This document shows, piece after piece, positions 37,131 through 50,544 of a DNA stretch of 64,000 bases. This DNA is from Epiperipatus broadwayi. Taxonomy: Eukaryota; Onychophora; Udeonychophora; Euonychophora; Peripatidae. The stretch lies in the NCBI GenBank assembly GCA_028023455.1, contig JAQFVV010012434.1, forward strand, positions 5,978,264 through 6,042,263, given 5' to 3'. A program made the position numbers and the translations under genes. Numbering within the stretch: the stretch's first letter is position 1; each line of letters starts with the position of its first letter. The notes under the pieces were generated by a model. It saw only the letters and a list, made by a program, of their open reading frames with translations, ran no database searches and was not told the origin of the DNA.

Positions 37131-38340
37131 TCATACCTGCACTCTAATATGTAATAGATAGGGAGTTTGAACTCAGACTTTCACATGACCTTCAACTATC
37201 CATGCTATCTTACACTGCTGACACATTTGATCTCACACATGTTGAAAAGATAAACAATCACCAATATAAATATTTTGTGCTAAACCAGCACTCGTCAGTT
37301 GGTCCAGATTATCATCACACATATATATAATCAATGCTCAGCTTATATTAAAATAGCTGATCTTCATACTTTAATGGACAGGCTTCAATCCACTCTACCC
37401 CATAACTCTTCAGCTGACCATTTCATTGAAAATCTGATGATGGAACACTCAGAAGTCCTCATTGGTGCCAACCTTCTCATCCTACCCATGAGACCTAAGT
37501 CACTCTGACCACTCATGTACAGGACATAATCCATTTAAATACATATATGAGAGATGAGCAGATCTTACAGCACTATACTTTAATATGTAAATTTTTTTCT
37601 AAAGTACAGGTTTTTTCATACCTGCAATCCAATATGGTAATATATAGTTAGTTAGATTGGCTATTTTAATATAAGCTGAGCATTGATTGTATATATGTGT
37701 GGAGATGATAATCTGGACCAACTGACGAGTGCTGGTTTAGCATGAAACACGTATATTGGCAATTATTTACCTTTTCAACATGTGTGATCAAGTGTGTCAG
37801 CAGTATGAGATAGCATGGACAGTTGAGGGTCATGTGAAAGTCCGAGATCAAACCTTCTATATATTACACATTGAAGTGCAGATATGAAAAAGCCTGTACT
37901 TTAGAAAAAAATTATATATTAAAATAGAGTGCTGTAAGGTCTGCCCATCCCTCGTACATGTATGTAAATGGATTACATCCTATACAAGAGGGGTCAGTGA
38001 CTTATGGTCAACATGGGTAGGATAAAAAAGTTGGCACCAATGAAGGGCTTTGAGCATTCCATCATCAAATTTTCAATGAAGTAGACAGTTGAAGAGTTGT
38101 GGGGTGGAGTGGACTGAAGCCTGTCCATTAAAGTATAAATATTGGCTATCTTAATATAAGCTGAGCATTGATTGTTATGTGTTAGATGATAATCTGGACC
38201 AACTGACAAGTGCTGATTTAGCACGAAATACATATATTGGTGATTATTTATCTTATCAACATGTGTGTGATCAAGTATGTCAGCAGTATGAGATAGCATA
38301 AATAGTTAAAAGACATGTGAAAGGCTGAGTTCAAACCCCT
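37131..38340. repeat. unit of about 490 bp, three copies in inverted arrangement
   Basis: Copy C (plus, about 37131-37629), a partial copy B (minus, about 37660-37870) and copy A (minus, about 37870-38340) share the same sequence. Each unit starts near ATRTGTAATA, contains GTTTGAACTCAGACTTTCAC, TGTCAGTTGGTCCAGATTAT and CAATGCTCAGCTTATATTA, and ends with a TAAAGTACAGG...TTTTTCATA.CTGCA block. B directly follows A head-to-tail; C is inverted relative to both. The start of each unit has a B-box-like GTTTGAACTC, which hints at a tRNA-derived origin. The short reading frames here repeat between copies and are not genes. Confidence 0.88.
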
Positions 38341-39639
38341 ATATATACAAAATAAAATATGTAAATTTAAATTCATTACTTATAAATATTTAATTGCAAA
38401 AAAATTTGCATTGCTGAATAATATTGTAACATACTATACAATATTGTAATAAGATATACTATTTATGTACATTGTAAAAGGGAAATCCTTAATTACATAA
38501 TTAATTTATTAGTAAATATCTATAAAAAAAATCATTAAATAAAAAATTCATAATAGAAGTTTAAGCTTCTTTCTATGCTTTTTCAAAAATTGATGTAATA
38601 TAAAAATGATAGCTTCACGAAAATTGCTTTTGTTTACATTTTGATAGAATTTCAAACTTTTTAGTTCTATATGTCATATAGAGTGGAAAATAAATAATAA
38701 ACTGACATGACTTTTTAACAACTCAACTGATTTTTCATCAAGAAAAATTGGAGAGCAAAGAGTATATATTGTTTCAATTTTTTTTTTCTATATATATATA
38801 AACCCATGTATATAAGAAAATATTGTGTCATAACTATGATTTGTCAATAATCAATGCAATAAAATGTTAGTTCAGAGAATAATAGATCTAGGAAAAAATA
38901 TTTATATGGAACTAATTCTAAGAAAAAACAACAAATGAAAAATGTAAAAAAAAAGTGTAAAAACAATAGGTAACACTTTCAATGACTACTGTTATGATAA
39001 GATTGGTAAAAATGATACTGTAAAAAGCATCACATTTAATTAACATAAATGTTTCACTTTTCACATTTTTAATGAAGATGAAATCAATATAAGATTTAAG
39101 TCTATTGATAAATGAAATTTGAGGGGGCTTAGCATAAATGATGGTTCATCTGAAATATGCCTTGTATATTTTACACAGTCACAGTTTAAAATTCAAAATC
39201 TGGCTATTGTAAATAGAATCTAGTGTTGAGTGCTTAAAGATTGACTCATTAAAACTTATAGATTTTTAGTTTATTAAATTACATGATTAATTGTATAATA
39301 AATATAAATCAGATATGATTTGTTTATCTGTTTTTATATACATATAAGCCAAATAAATAGAATTAAGTAAAATTATATTATGATCCAATCAGTAGCTGGC
39401 AATTCAAATATGTTATGATTTATAATCAACTTCAGGCAAATCCAGTTCTTATCATCTTTCGATAAATTTAATCAATAATTTTTTGTAGCTTATTAAGATA
39501 TACATGAGAAGTGTGAGAAATATACCAAATGATTGTTAGTAGAAATGAAATCTAAGACTTATTTCCCTTAATACAAAATCCAAGTGTAACTTTATTTTTT
39601 AAAAAAAAAATGATAGTAATAAAATTTTGAAATACTTAA
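38341..39639. other. AT-rich non-coding stretch
   Basis: Nothing recognised beyond A/T runs. Confidence 0.55.
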
Positions 39640-40744
39640 CATGATAATGTACCGGTCAAAACATGTTGATCCATCTAACATGAGCTGGAACTCAATGAAA
39701 CATAGTTCAAAGCCACTCAAGCCCGAGATTTAGATCAGGGACCAACTTGAATTTCAACCCACTCCCTAAGTCCTAGATCAAACACCTAATGAATGACATA
39801 TAATGATGGCAAACAAGAATTTATTCTAAAATCCGTCCCACTAGCATAGCGGAGAAGACAATGAGACTTATTTACTAACTACATTATGACTTAAATAGGC
39901 ATACGGATGGTTATACGTGTGGAAGTAGAGAAAAATGGAATTAGAATGACTCAAATAAATTAGATAATAAAGTAGTTTAATATAACGAATTAATTATATA
40001 TTGTACATTAATGTGTGTGTGAATGAGCTCTACCAAATGGCAGGTAATTACATATTAAAATTCATGCTAAGGGTTCTCATATGCTCTTTATATATATACA
40101 TTAACATACATCTTTGATGGGTATGGTATTAAGATGCTAATCAATTATTAAAAGGATTACATAAGATTGCTATTAACACTTTGGGTTATGGTGCTGAAAC
40201 ACGGTGACCAACATATTTCGGGGAGCGTTCCGAGATTCATTATATATATAAGAAAAACTATTTTCATGCCATTGAGGTCGTGAAAATAAACAAAATTCAT
40301 TTGAAAGATATTTGAATCTATGACAAAATATTTATTGAAAAATTCTTTTAATAAACATTTAGAAGACAGAACGCTTGATTTCCCCCCAGGCATATACTCT
40401 TAAATACAGAAATAATAGATTATGATGGTGGGATTGTATAAGATTGAAATAACATTATTAATTAATAAAATTAGTAATACTCGACATTTTGCATATATTT
40501 TTGAGCAGAGCGCAATTTTAATATTAGAGCACTAAAACTGGATCATGAAACAAAAGAAATAATAAACGGAGAAGTGGCAGTACTGACATAATGGCAAAGA
40601 ATTAACAGGAAAAGGTTGTGCTTCTGGTCGAAAAATGAAATCTAAGACCCAATTCTTAGGGCAGTGCTTAGAGAAAAGTGGATAGGCATAGGATGTGCCA
40701 GGCATACTGGAATCATTGCCAGAGGCCTTTTTATACGAAATAAG

Positions 40745-40825
40745 TCCTGGAAAGCTCAACTATCCATGGGACAAGACATAAGGAGAAATCTACGGGTTCG
40801 ATCCTGTCGCAACTCCCAGATTAGA
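40745..40825 (+). mobile_element. tRNA-like module (SINE head, or primer-binding site remnant)
   Basis: AAGCTCAACTATCCATGGGAC resembles a D-arm/A-box region. It is followed 35 bases on by GGGTTCGATCCTGTCGC, which contains a perfect B-box core GTTCGATCC, and then AACTCCCA, like a tRNA acceptor end. The cloverleaf cannot be closed (the T-stem and acceptor do not pair), so it is not a working tRNA gene. Read on the minus strand, TGGGAGTTGCGACAGGATCG could instead be a retroelement primer-binding site. Confidence 0.4.
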
Positions 40826-41699
40826 AGCATATAAGATATATTCATGACGATAAGCCAAATGTCAGTAACACACTATGGATAAATGTCATTAACAATATTA
40901 AATAAGATTTACTGCTTTAATAATAAATGACCCTGTTCAAATGCCATAATTTCGGCAAATAATATTCTGTGCCGCTATAATATATGTATAGAGAAGATTT
41001 CATTTAATAAAATATACATTAAGATTTGACCCCCTCCTTTTCTGCTATTTAATATAATTCAATCCCACCTTCATGGATTTTGATAATAACTGGAATATTT
41101 AAGCATTTGATATTTTAAGAGTATGAAAAATAAAAGAAAATTAGCAGTTGTATAGAAAACAACTAATGGGTCACCTTTTCAGAATTTAAGCAAATAGTAT
41201 TTTAAAAGATTTCAAAGCGTTAATTAACTTGAGCTATGGATTTATCCTGTGTAGAATTACTTCATTCTATTTGGAGTTGAACAAATAACAATTTTATACT
41301 AAAAACACCAAATAAAAAATGCTGACTCATAAAAACAATCTGGCGACAGTACTAATTAATAATACATTAAGATTTGAGGAAACATTAATAACATTCATGG
41401 AGGTTTAATAAAAAGGAGGGAAGGAAAGATTTTGAGAAATTCAGCTCGTCAGATTGCTTGAGATTGGCATATTAATAATAAAAGCATATATATAAAATCA
41501 AGTAATAACTACATATAAATAAATGACCGCACCAAAGTTAAAGAAAGTTAGAGCATATGAGATAGGATTAAATAAAAAAAACATTTGAGAGCAATGTAAA
41601 TTGCTTAAAAAGAGATAAAATTAAACAATAAGTTAGGAGAAATCTTGATAGCAGGATTTGAGATTAGTTAGACTAGATTTACTTTCAGGCAGCATGAAA

Positions 41700-42010
41700 A
41701 TCATTACCTTGCACAATTTTAAGTCATTTAAAAAAATATGGCTCATACATGGCAGTTCAAGGATCCATACAAGTTCTCAGGTAACAGCAAGTTTTTATTC
41801 AGCATTCCACAGTTCTAAAGTCGGGCTTTTACTTCATTCTTCGGACAGGATGGTACAGCAGCGGAAGATGACCCTCACGGGTCAGAAAGATGATGGGATT
41901 TCTACTCAAACATTTTTAGATTTCAAAGAAGCATGGGTTATGTTAACAGTACAGTTCTCTCAATAGTAGCTAATCTGTTGATATTTAAAATAAACCCCTT
42001 TTATACTCCT
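41700..42010 (-). mobile_element. LTR-like promoter/poly(A) segment
   Basis: On the minus strand TATAAAAGGGG (42005-41995) is followed about 200 bases downstream by AATAAA (41799-41794), with intermediate GC-richer DNA. This is the U3-R-U5 arrangement of an LTR. No second LTR, TG/CA ends or target duplication were located. The plus-strand frame at 41658-41966 crosses this block and has no family signature. Confidence 0.3.
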
Positions 42011-42584
42011 CTCAGGTATTTGAGAAATGCTTTTAATTTCTTATTTCTAGCTGATATTCTAATCTCTAATATAACAAAATCTTACATTTCTTAAGATGCA
42101 AACGTGATAACATTCCAAAAATATATTCAAATTTATTTCCAGATTGGAAATGGATTTGACAAAAATGTTTATAACAAAAGTAAAATCTAATAATCTTATT
42201 CTCCATTTTATTTTCAATAAAACTTTTAATTAAAAATTCCTTCCCAAGATTAAAACAATATTATATTTCCAACTCTTATTATTTTTGGACAATTAACGGT
42301 TGCATCTGCCATCTTGGATTTGACAAAATATACAATTTAATAGAAAAAACAATTTAAAAAAAAATTTTAAAATGAAGTATAATAAAATATTTTTAAAAAA
42401 TCAATATTTTGTTAGTATATTTGCTCCTGTATGATATATGTATATCTGAGCCGCACCTATGTACTTTAATAAAAAAGAATTAATAATAATTAAAAAATGT
42501 TATTGAAAAGTTAAAATTTTATAATTTTTAGGCATGCATTTCAAATATATACGTAAAATATATATACATGACTAAAGGAGCGGG
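42011..42584. other. AT-rich non-coding stretch
   Basis: Nothing recognised. Confidence 0.5.
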
Positions 42585-42662
42585 ATGGGATATAGGGTTT
42601 GAACATAGGTTAGTATATGGTAAGTCGATAGAACCATGAAGCTCAATCTTAAGCTAAGACTG
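42585..42662 (-). mobile_element. tRNA-derived SINE fragment
   Basis: On the minus strand TAGCTTAAGATTGAGC (A-box-like) is followed by GTTCAAACCC, a good B-box core, at the expected spacing of about 45 bases. No acceptor pairing is present, so it is a SINE head rather than a tRNA gene. Confidence 0.45.
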
Positions 42663-45089
42663 CTAGCTTCAATAGGTATTTATAATATGATATTTCAAGA
42701 AATAAATCTGACATGTACTAAGAATAATGAAATTTAACTTGATAATGATCATAAAAAAAAATCACTTGATATCACTATTTACTGATCTTAATATAAATAT
42801 AAGCTATATCAATTTTAAGATATTGCCCATAAGTCCAGCTAATTGCAGAAAATCTCAGAAGTGACAATTTGGAATTTTTGTAGTCAATTTAAAATAAGTC
42901 TAGAAATGCATTCTAATGATAAATTTTTAAAACAAAAATTAATTTCTTTCCAAGATATAAATACTTTCTCATAATAGTCCATGAAAATTCTTAGAAAATA
43001 TCTGAACAAAAAAAACCTTTAGAAAAACTTAGCTCAAATGTTTATACAAATTTTTAGTTGAATAATTTTCATATTTAATGGGTTTTTTAAACTTTATTTT
43101 ATAATATTCCTTATAGAACAAGTGCATTAAGAATTCAAACTATATAAAAAATAGGGTCATCATAAGCAGAAAGGTAGTTGCCCCAGAATGGTCCACTCCA
43201 TAGGTTTAAACAGAGCTTAGAATTTTTTTAACATCATCTTGACCTTAATGCAATTATATGTTGGACTATTCCTATTATCTAATCTCATTTAATAATTAAT
43301 ATTAATATTATGATCAAAGCCTAATTACCAGATAGTTAGAACATCATCTTAAATTTAATATTCTCAAATCTAAAGATCCCTTGTTTAATTCCCATTCCCA
43401 TACTATTACTGATACTGAATGAGGCCAGCAATATTTGAAAAAGAGAGGGTTATAATAGCTCTCTAAATGTTGTGTTGTATATTAACCAATTTGCTATTTT
43501 TAACAATTAAATATATTTGAAAAGTTTTAAATAAAGTTTGAATTTTCTAAAAATATTTAACAATTAAAACTAGATGATGGAAATAATCCAAAATACAATT
43601 ACAATTAAAATAACATCATTGACAATTTTCAAACACCTTGATATTATATTTTTGTAAGACTTGAAAACAACTATAAGTAAAATTGATTAATATTTATATA
43701 TTGTATAAGGATATAATTCCTTTGCTGATGGTAAATTTAAATAATTAATATCAATATAAATGTGCTAATATTATTTTACTGATAAGTCCAGTTTGGATTT
43801 ATATTTATTATTTATATATGTATATTATATCTCAACTATAATCACTTTTAACCAATATATTATACACAGTAGATAAAAACATAACATTGATGCAGTTTGG
43901 TAAGCTTATACCATATTAGTAATTAATGAAGTGACAATGTAATATCAAAATCAGAAATTAAGAGTTAAATTGTGAAATGATTCTCAAGGTCACACATAAA
44001 TGTAGAAGAATTCAATGTAAATAAACCATTAAAAAGTTGGCTTTATATCAGTCATATTGAAAAATAATGTTTGATAAAAATGACAAAAATTAAAATTGCC
44101 ACCTATTATGTTTCATTGGCCATAACAAAATATAAATGATGAATCATCTATGTGGGTTGACAAAATCTAAGAAATTACAATAATAATTAAGCAATTCAAT
44201 TATTTTTAAGCCCAAATTATGTTGCATGCCTTCATTTCCAAAATTACTATCAGAGAGAGAGAACCATGAATTTGATTCACATTACAAATACTAGCTAAAA
44301 ATGTGCATACAGTGATTTTTTGGCAGTCTCTTTTACAACAATACTTGTGGGGAATAGTAGATATCAAGCTATAACAACAGCTATTGGTAGTTAACAGCTG
44401 GCATACAGTCTTACAATTAAAAATTGGACTCGCTCACAAACAGTGCTAGACTAATTAAAATACTTCCAAGATCTGTACAATATCTGATTTTCTACAAACA
44501 AAAAAATATTAAATGCCACTTACTAAATAGAATCTGGACATAATGTTAAGATTTGCAAATGGAAAAATCTTAAGCTGTAAAACTACCCAATTATTTGGAG
44601 AAATTGATTTACAATACAGTCAAAAAAAAAAATTGTTAGAGAAAGATATAAAATATATTCCTGATATTCTCAAAAAGTGAATTAGGAGAAATTAAAATTA
44701 TCCCTATAGAGATTAAATTTAAAAAAAAAAAAAAAGCTACACCAATTAGCATATTAAACATACAAAGATGTATATGGTCAATATGTAAAACTTGGCAATG
44801 GAAGATCTAACCAACAATGGAATATTAATGGCTACTGAAAACTTATAATGGATTAACCTGATAATAATTATCACGAAGCTAAATGGCAGTAAGTATATTT
44901 ATAACGACTATCACATAATAGTTAATTAGGTATTAAATAGAAATAATTAGTAACAAACAAAATATTGACTAAGCTTGAAAGAGTTGTAACATGCTATGTA
45001 AAATTAGACTAATCAAGAGATATTTGCCATTCAAAAATCAGTGGAGATTCTAACTCTGACTATTCTATTAGGTCTGTTTTAAGTGCAAT
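42663..45089. other. AT-rich stretch, upper part possibly the 5' part of the gypsy relic
   Basis: No firm feature. Degenerate tRNA-like words occur near 43325-43400. From about 44300 the DNA is slightly less AT-rich and may be decayed gag/protease of the element at 45090, but I can align no domain. Confidence 0.4.
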
Positions 45090-46330
45090 TGGTTATCATT
45101 TACTATCTTCAGTGTACCAAATATCTTTCAATCAAAGATAAACCAATTGTTTCAAGAGATGGATGGTGATGTTCTATATTCAGATTTATAGCATGAAGCT
45201 TGCAAAACCTGATACCAGTTAAAATGCAAAAAAATAGATCAGGAACACCTTAAAAATTAAATTTTTGGGCACATTATACTTAGTAAAGTGAAGAAATCAA
45301 TGCCTGAAAAATAGTATAAAAAATGCAAAAACATTTGGGAATGCCATATATGAGAATTAGAATTGAGAAAAAGTCCATGAAGAAATTAAACAAATTCAAG
45401 AGTTTTGTAATACCTGACAAAGTAGTAACCAATTTAATATAATAATAAAGCAGATGTATTTAAATATGGGATGGCAAACATGAGTGATCCCATCGCATAT
45501 GCATTGAAAATCTTTTCAAGACTAGAAGAGTATTACAGGTAATTAAATAAATAAGTCAGAGCAATTATTTTTACAATTAAAACTATTATTAGAACTTATA
45601 TGATTAGAAATTTACAGTTATAACTGATCACAAACTATTGGAAATTTTTTCAAAATCAAAATAGTTATATGACTACAGGGCCACTTTAAAATAGAGAGTA
45701 ATATATAATTCCAAATATTGGATAAAAATAAAAATATTTCATCAACACAAGTTTCCTTTAATTATATCATTATGCTAAATATAAATGTTCCTAATAGATG
45801 GCCAAGTAAATGATCAAATATTCTTCCAATATTATATTAGAAAATAAAAGAAAAAATGTCAGTAAATAAGGGATGTATATTCATAGAAAACCAATTGCTA
45901 GTATCCTGCCAAGATGTAATAGAAATATCCAAGAATCATCATATTTGTACATATGGTAGCCAGAAAACAGAAAATTAGAAACTTTCAGGGATACTCATTC
46001 CATGAGTCTTTTTCATGAGATATATTTTTTATTCCATTAATTGACTTAAATTCAAAATAGGATTAATACAAGTCTGTTAAAAACATGGTTCTGAGGGAAT
46101 AATTTCAAAGCTTAGATTTTTATTTTCTATCCCTCTTTCTCCCCAAGTCTGATGACAGATAAAGTCTTAGATTTCACAATGTAAAATTGTTTGAAGACTT
46201 AACTGTGTGAGTGGGAATAAAATATTTTGGTATTTTACCAAAGTATTCAGAGTCAAATGGGCTAGCTGAAAAAGTTATACACTAATTCAAACAAATGATT
46301 ATAAAGATGGATAACTTTCAAAGGCACATA
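45090..46330 (+). pseudogene. Ty3/gypsy pol relic (RT, RNase H, integrase)
   Basis: Gypsy pol landmarks appear in order, in shifting frames. The RT palm remnant FQSKINQLFQEMDGD lies near 45130, before a lost Y.DD box. FGHIILSK near 45270 matches the 'FLGHIIS' strand after the palm. The RNase H block has PIAYALKIFSRLEEYY (45490-45537), RAIIFTIK (about 45560) and TDHKLLEIF (about 45624-45650). Much further on, SNGLAEKVIH (about 46253-46282) is the 'QSNGLAER' integrase motif, followed by KQMIIKM. The zinc-finger and catalytic integrase core are mostly deleted or unreadable. Stops and frameshifts are everywhere. It runs opposite to the gag relic at 9-11 kb and cannot be shown to be the same family. 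Confidence 0.8.
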
Positions 46331-47295
46331 AATAACACATAATAATATAAGCAATATATATATATTCACACATGTTTCTCATTTAAATATCATCATGAAA
46401 TATTAAAATGATTATTATAAGCTAACAGCCTGTTCAAAACAATTTAGACATGAATTTATATTCTAAAAAATTATAAATAAAAATATTTTTAGTAACTATT
46501 AGCATAATTATTTCAAAATAATGATTTATTTACAAAATTTGCAATTGCAAATCACTATATTTAGTTGCCAACATATTTTACAAACTTATAATCAATTAAT
46601 GAACCTAACCAAAGTTTCAACTATTTTTAAAGTAAAGACAATTGGATAAAAATCAAGTTAAAGTAATAAAATGTATAGCCATATTATATATGATTGTTTT
46701 GATAGTTGTGATCTATTATTTTCATCAAAGTTTCATAATAGATTTTTCTAGATTTATAACAAATAAAATTTAATATTAAAAAAAAAGTGTAACACTGGCA
46801 AAAACAATTCATTTCACTTTTGCCAATTTTAATTGTTCTAAAAATTAATAAGGTAACAGTTATGTCAAACTAGGAGGTGTCTAATGGCAGCGTACAGACT
46901 TCATGATATAACTGAGGACTAATGTTATTTTTTGATAAATTTATTTTTTACAGTTCAAGTGTAATTTTTTTTTGTCTATTGATTCTATCATCTTATATAC
47001 CAATATCTTCAAGAAAGTGAAAAAAGCTCTGAAAATGGCTTGTTTCACATAATCTGATCAGATTATATCACCCTGACTGCTTGTGCATTAAAGTGATAAA
47101 AACAATTGAAAAGCTAAAAAAATAGTGATAATTTTTTTCCTAAATATGGGCACATGGAATGTGTGAACTTGCTAGATGTGATCTCTCCGAGATATGAATG
47201 AAGAGTAGCTGTTCTTCATTCAATTTTACATTACAATTGATAATCAGAATATAAGCACTTATAGAAGTAGATTGTTGGAATAAGATCAAGGATTT
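46331..47295. other. AT-rich non-coding stretch
   Basis: Nothing recognised. Confidence 0.55.
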
Positions 47296-47400
47296 GTGGT
47301 TTAATGCAATAGTAGAATATTAGACTCTGGAATATAAAGTTCTCTACTCCAGTTTTGGCTCTCAAACTTGTTATGAACTCCCATGCAATAAAACCATTTG
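47296..47400 (+). mobile_element. tRNA-derived SINE copy
   Basis: GTGGTTTAATGCAATAG (A-box-like) is followed by GACTCTGGAATATAAAGTTC and a CTACTCC end, where a tRNA anticodon arm and T-arm would lie. It shares the whole module with 20187-20300, which makes a dispersed SINE more likely than chance. Confidence 0.6.
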
Positions 47401-50400
47401 ATTATTTTTTGTTTTAAAGACTAGAATGCTTCAAAGTTAAAATGATAGGTGTCTTTAAAAAAAATAAGACATTCCAAACACATTACCAAAAAACCTAACA
47501 TTTGTTCTTTAGGACCAACTACTACACATGCTAAATTTTAACAGCAATAAAACATGAAGCTTCATTAAAAATATATATATACCCAATTTTTATTTTTTTT
47601 TAATTATTACATTATTAGTAATCTGATTAAAAAGGTGTGGTTTTTTTCTACTTGGGTATTAATAAAGGTGGAGCTTCATAAGTGATGAAAATTTAAAGGC
47701 AGAAATCCAACAACCATCAAGACTTGAAAATGAATTTGTTGATTATAGTTACTTAAGATCATTTTTGACACAGTGAAAATAACACATAGAAAATGATTTT
47801 CTAAATCCATGAATGGCACTCTAAAATGTTAATATTTAAATAAAATATTTTGTTTCATCACTTTTCAAGTCATGATAAATTCAGATGACACTTTTTAATG
47901 ATATTAAATTGGACAAGATATTTAGTTCACTGTAACTTAAAAATGGAAAATACATCTCGATGAGATACCGGACAAAGTTTTAAAATATGACAGTGATCAA
48001 GTTATCTTCAGTTCGGTTTTTAGAAATATATAGACCTATAAAATTGCACCATTTTAAGAATGTTTCCATTGTTCAAAATTATAAAAATAAAAAAAATAGC
48101 CAAGTTCAACATAATTATCATAGAATAAGCAGTTATATCCATTGTAAAGACATTCCATATTGAATCAATCAGGGATCTGAATCTTAATGTTTACATTTAC
48201 TTAATTTTTGGTATATCATTAGTATCTGTAGAAAATATTGAAAGTTCAGATTTTTAGTATTTTATTTTTTAATATATAGAATTTCAAAAATGATTGAAAC
48301 ACAAAAATTTTCGATAATTCGAGTCATTTTTAATATCTTTAAAAAAATTCTAAACTAAATTTAAATATTTCATAAGCTTAATTCTTATTATGGAATAAGG
48401 ATAAGCTTATTATCATATTTTAAAAATATGAAGAAAATGAGTTGCTTTTTGTCATTAGTCAATTATTATGGTATTGAATTCTTTGTATCATTTTTAAATT
48501 GAAGATATAATTAAATAAATATATGTATATTTATTCTATGAAAGGTTGTTTTGTTTACCTTCTATTAGGTAAATCACTTTTCAAATCATGGTTTTGATGA
48601 TGATAATATAGGGAATTGAAGGAGAATCTGGACTTATAAAAACAATTTGACAGGAGTAAAATAACCACAGAAAAATTCCTTAATTGTTGCAATTCTATTT
48701 ATAGATAAAACATCATTTGTTTTGCAGACAATCTAAATTTATCTGGACCTGCAGAAGCCTACCCTCACTATTTTTGTAACTTCATTTCAATATTAGTTTG
48801 TATGATTGTGGCCTGTTAATATGTATGTGTCCATATAAAATCCAAGCAAAACAGTTTTAGTACATTTGTTATTGCAAGTTTTATTATATAATCATAAAAA
48901 CTTTCTTTCATTTTTAAAATGTTGTTCAAATTGATCAAAAGTCTTTTGTGAAACAAATGAGCAATGTCAGCCTTTTTAAGTCTTGAGCATCATGATTATC
49001 ATAGAAGTAAAGCCTATTAATAATCAAATATTTTTCTAAATCTTTCTAAAAAAGCATAACAATGGATTGTTTCTATTGGAAATATATGGCTGAGAATAGA
49101 ATGCAATACAGAGCTACAATTAAATAAGGTACTGAAATCTTGAAAAAAAGTAAATTTGGTTACAGAAGAAGTTAAAAAAAATGCAAAATGTTAAACCATT
49201 AAATAACTAAAATGTTACATATATTAAAATTATTATGGGTTTCATAACATATAACAATATATTAATGTGTGTGCACATTTATATATAATTGAAAGGCAAA
49301 GTAGAAATAAACACAATTTTTTTTTTTCTAGATATCTTCTACATTACACTGAAATAACAGTGAAGAGTAAATAATTTTGAATTAAAATTTTTTTATTATA
49401 AATTAAACATTTAAAAAAATGTCTAATATTTTATTAATTCTGATTTTTAAATTAAAACAAACATGTTTTTATGTTACAATAGATATCCCGATAACTATAA
49501 AATTTCACTATCTATTTTAGAAATCTTTTTTTTAAAGTAACGCTTGTATAAATATTCTGATAAAATTACACAAAGTGGTTTTTCAAAGGTTTAAAGTGAA
49601 TTGAAAACAGTCATTAATTGTTTTCAATCAAGATAGGAAAAACATTTTTAACTAATGTATTTTTCCCCCTACACCCTGACTATAAAAGGGTTAAAAAAGA
49701 TTGGGGGGGGGTAGTTCTTAGGGTTCTGGGTAGTTCTTAAGAGTTGGACAGATTAGGAGAGAAATTACCATAAAAATATAACTGAAGGCAAAGAGGGTAA
49801 GTCCAGCAGCTGCTTCATAATTCACTATGGTTTGAGTTTAAATTCCCATGAAAGAAAAGGGTCAACTTCCAGTGTTTCAATGCCCTAATGTGAACAAAAC
49901 AGATAATTTGCCCGGAGTCTGTCCAATTCTAGACTAGATGGAGGTAATTGAATCCAAAAGTAATCTGAATTATACCTTTCCTGAAAATGACAAGAAGCCA
50001 GACTATTATTTAGAAGGGACAATTTATCCAGAGAATCCATCAGCTTACTAAAGAATTAATTTATGTATGCTGATTTATCTATATGCAGAACAGCTGGTGA
50101 GTAGTGACATATATAAAGAGAACGATATTACTTTAAATCATTTATTGAAAAAATGACATTTAAAATCTATATTTTAAAAGTACAAATAAATAATTTTTAC
50201 TTGAAGTAAAAATCTAAAAATAAATAACTGATTCATAAACACTGAAAGCATTTCTAGATTGGAAACAAAGAAATTTGCCAGGGTATTTTTTTAAAGATGT
50301 TTATAATTAATCAACAGTAACCTGTCAAATATTGATATTTTTTTTTTAAAGAAAAAACTTTTATGAATTTTATGTATATTTCAACATGGAATTGTAAAAA

Positions 50401-50544
50401 AAACAATATTTTTAATAATTTTTTTATTTTGATAAATTAAAATATAAGGTATAAATGTCAGAGTGCATATACATTTCCATGTGCACATACATATATGTTA
50501 AATTGGTCACTAATTATGTATTATAAAAGAAAGGAAGAATTTTA
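47401..50544. other. AT-rich non-coding stretch with a possible SINE fragment
   Basis: No gene. At about 49790-49850 GGTAAGTCCAGCAGCTGC followed by GAGTTTAAATTCCCATG looks like another decayed tRNA-type head; the surrounding 49640-50060 is less AT-rich than its neighbours. Confidence 0.45.

Larger units (their letters stand above)
39640..42010. other. less AT-rich block of probable retroelement origin
   Basis: From about 39640 to 42010 the sequence has more G+C and CpG than its neighbours (for example TACCGGTC, TTTCGGGGAGCGTTCCGAG, CGGACAGG). Long T runs become rare. I find no conserved protein domain. The right end carries an LTR-like promoter/poly(A) pair on the minus strand, and 40745-40825 holds a tRNA-like module. 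The change in composition suggests inserted DNA, most likely an old LTR element, but this is inference. Confidence 0.4.

Noticed and set aside
37299-38299. Three short frames with similar peptides
   Set aside because: They arise from the three copies of the 490-bp repeat, in both orientations, and are interrupted differently in each.
40780-40825. Possible functional tRNA gene (GGTTCGATCC with an acceptor-like end)
   Set aside because: T-stem and acceptor do not pair and no anticodon arm can be drawn, so it is a SINE head or primer-site remnant at most.
41658-41966. 102-codon plus-strand frame in the GC-richer block
   Set aside because: No family pattern, and it lies antisense to an LTR-like TATA/poly(A) arrangement; probably a chance frame.
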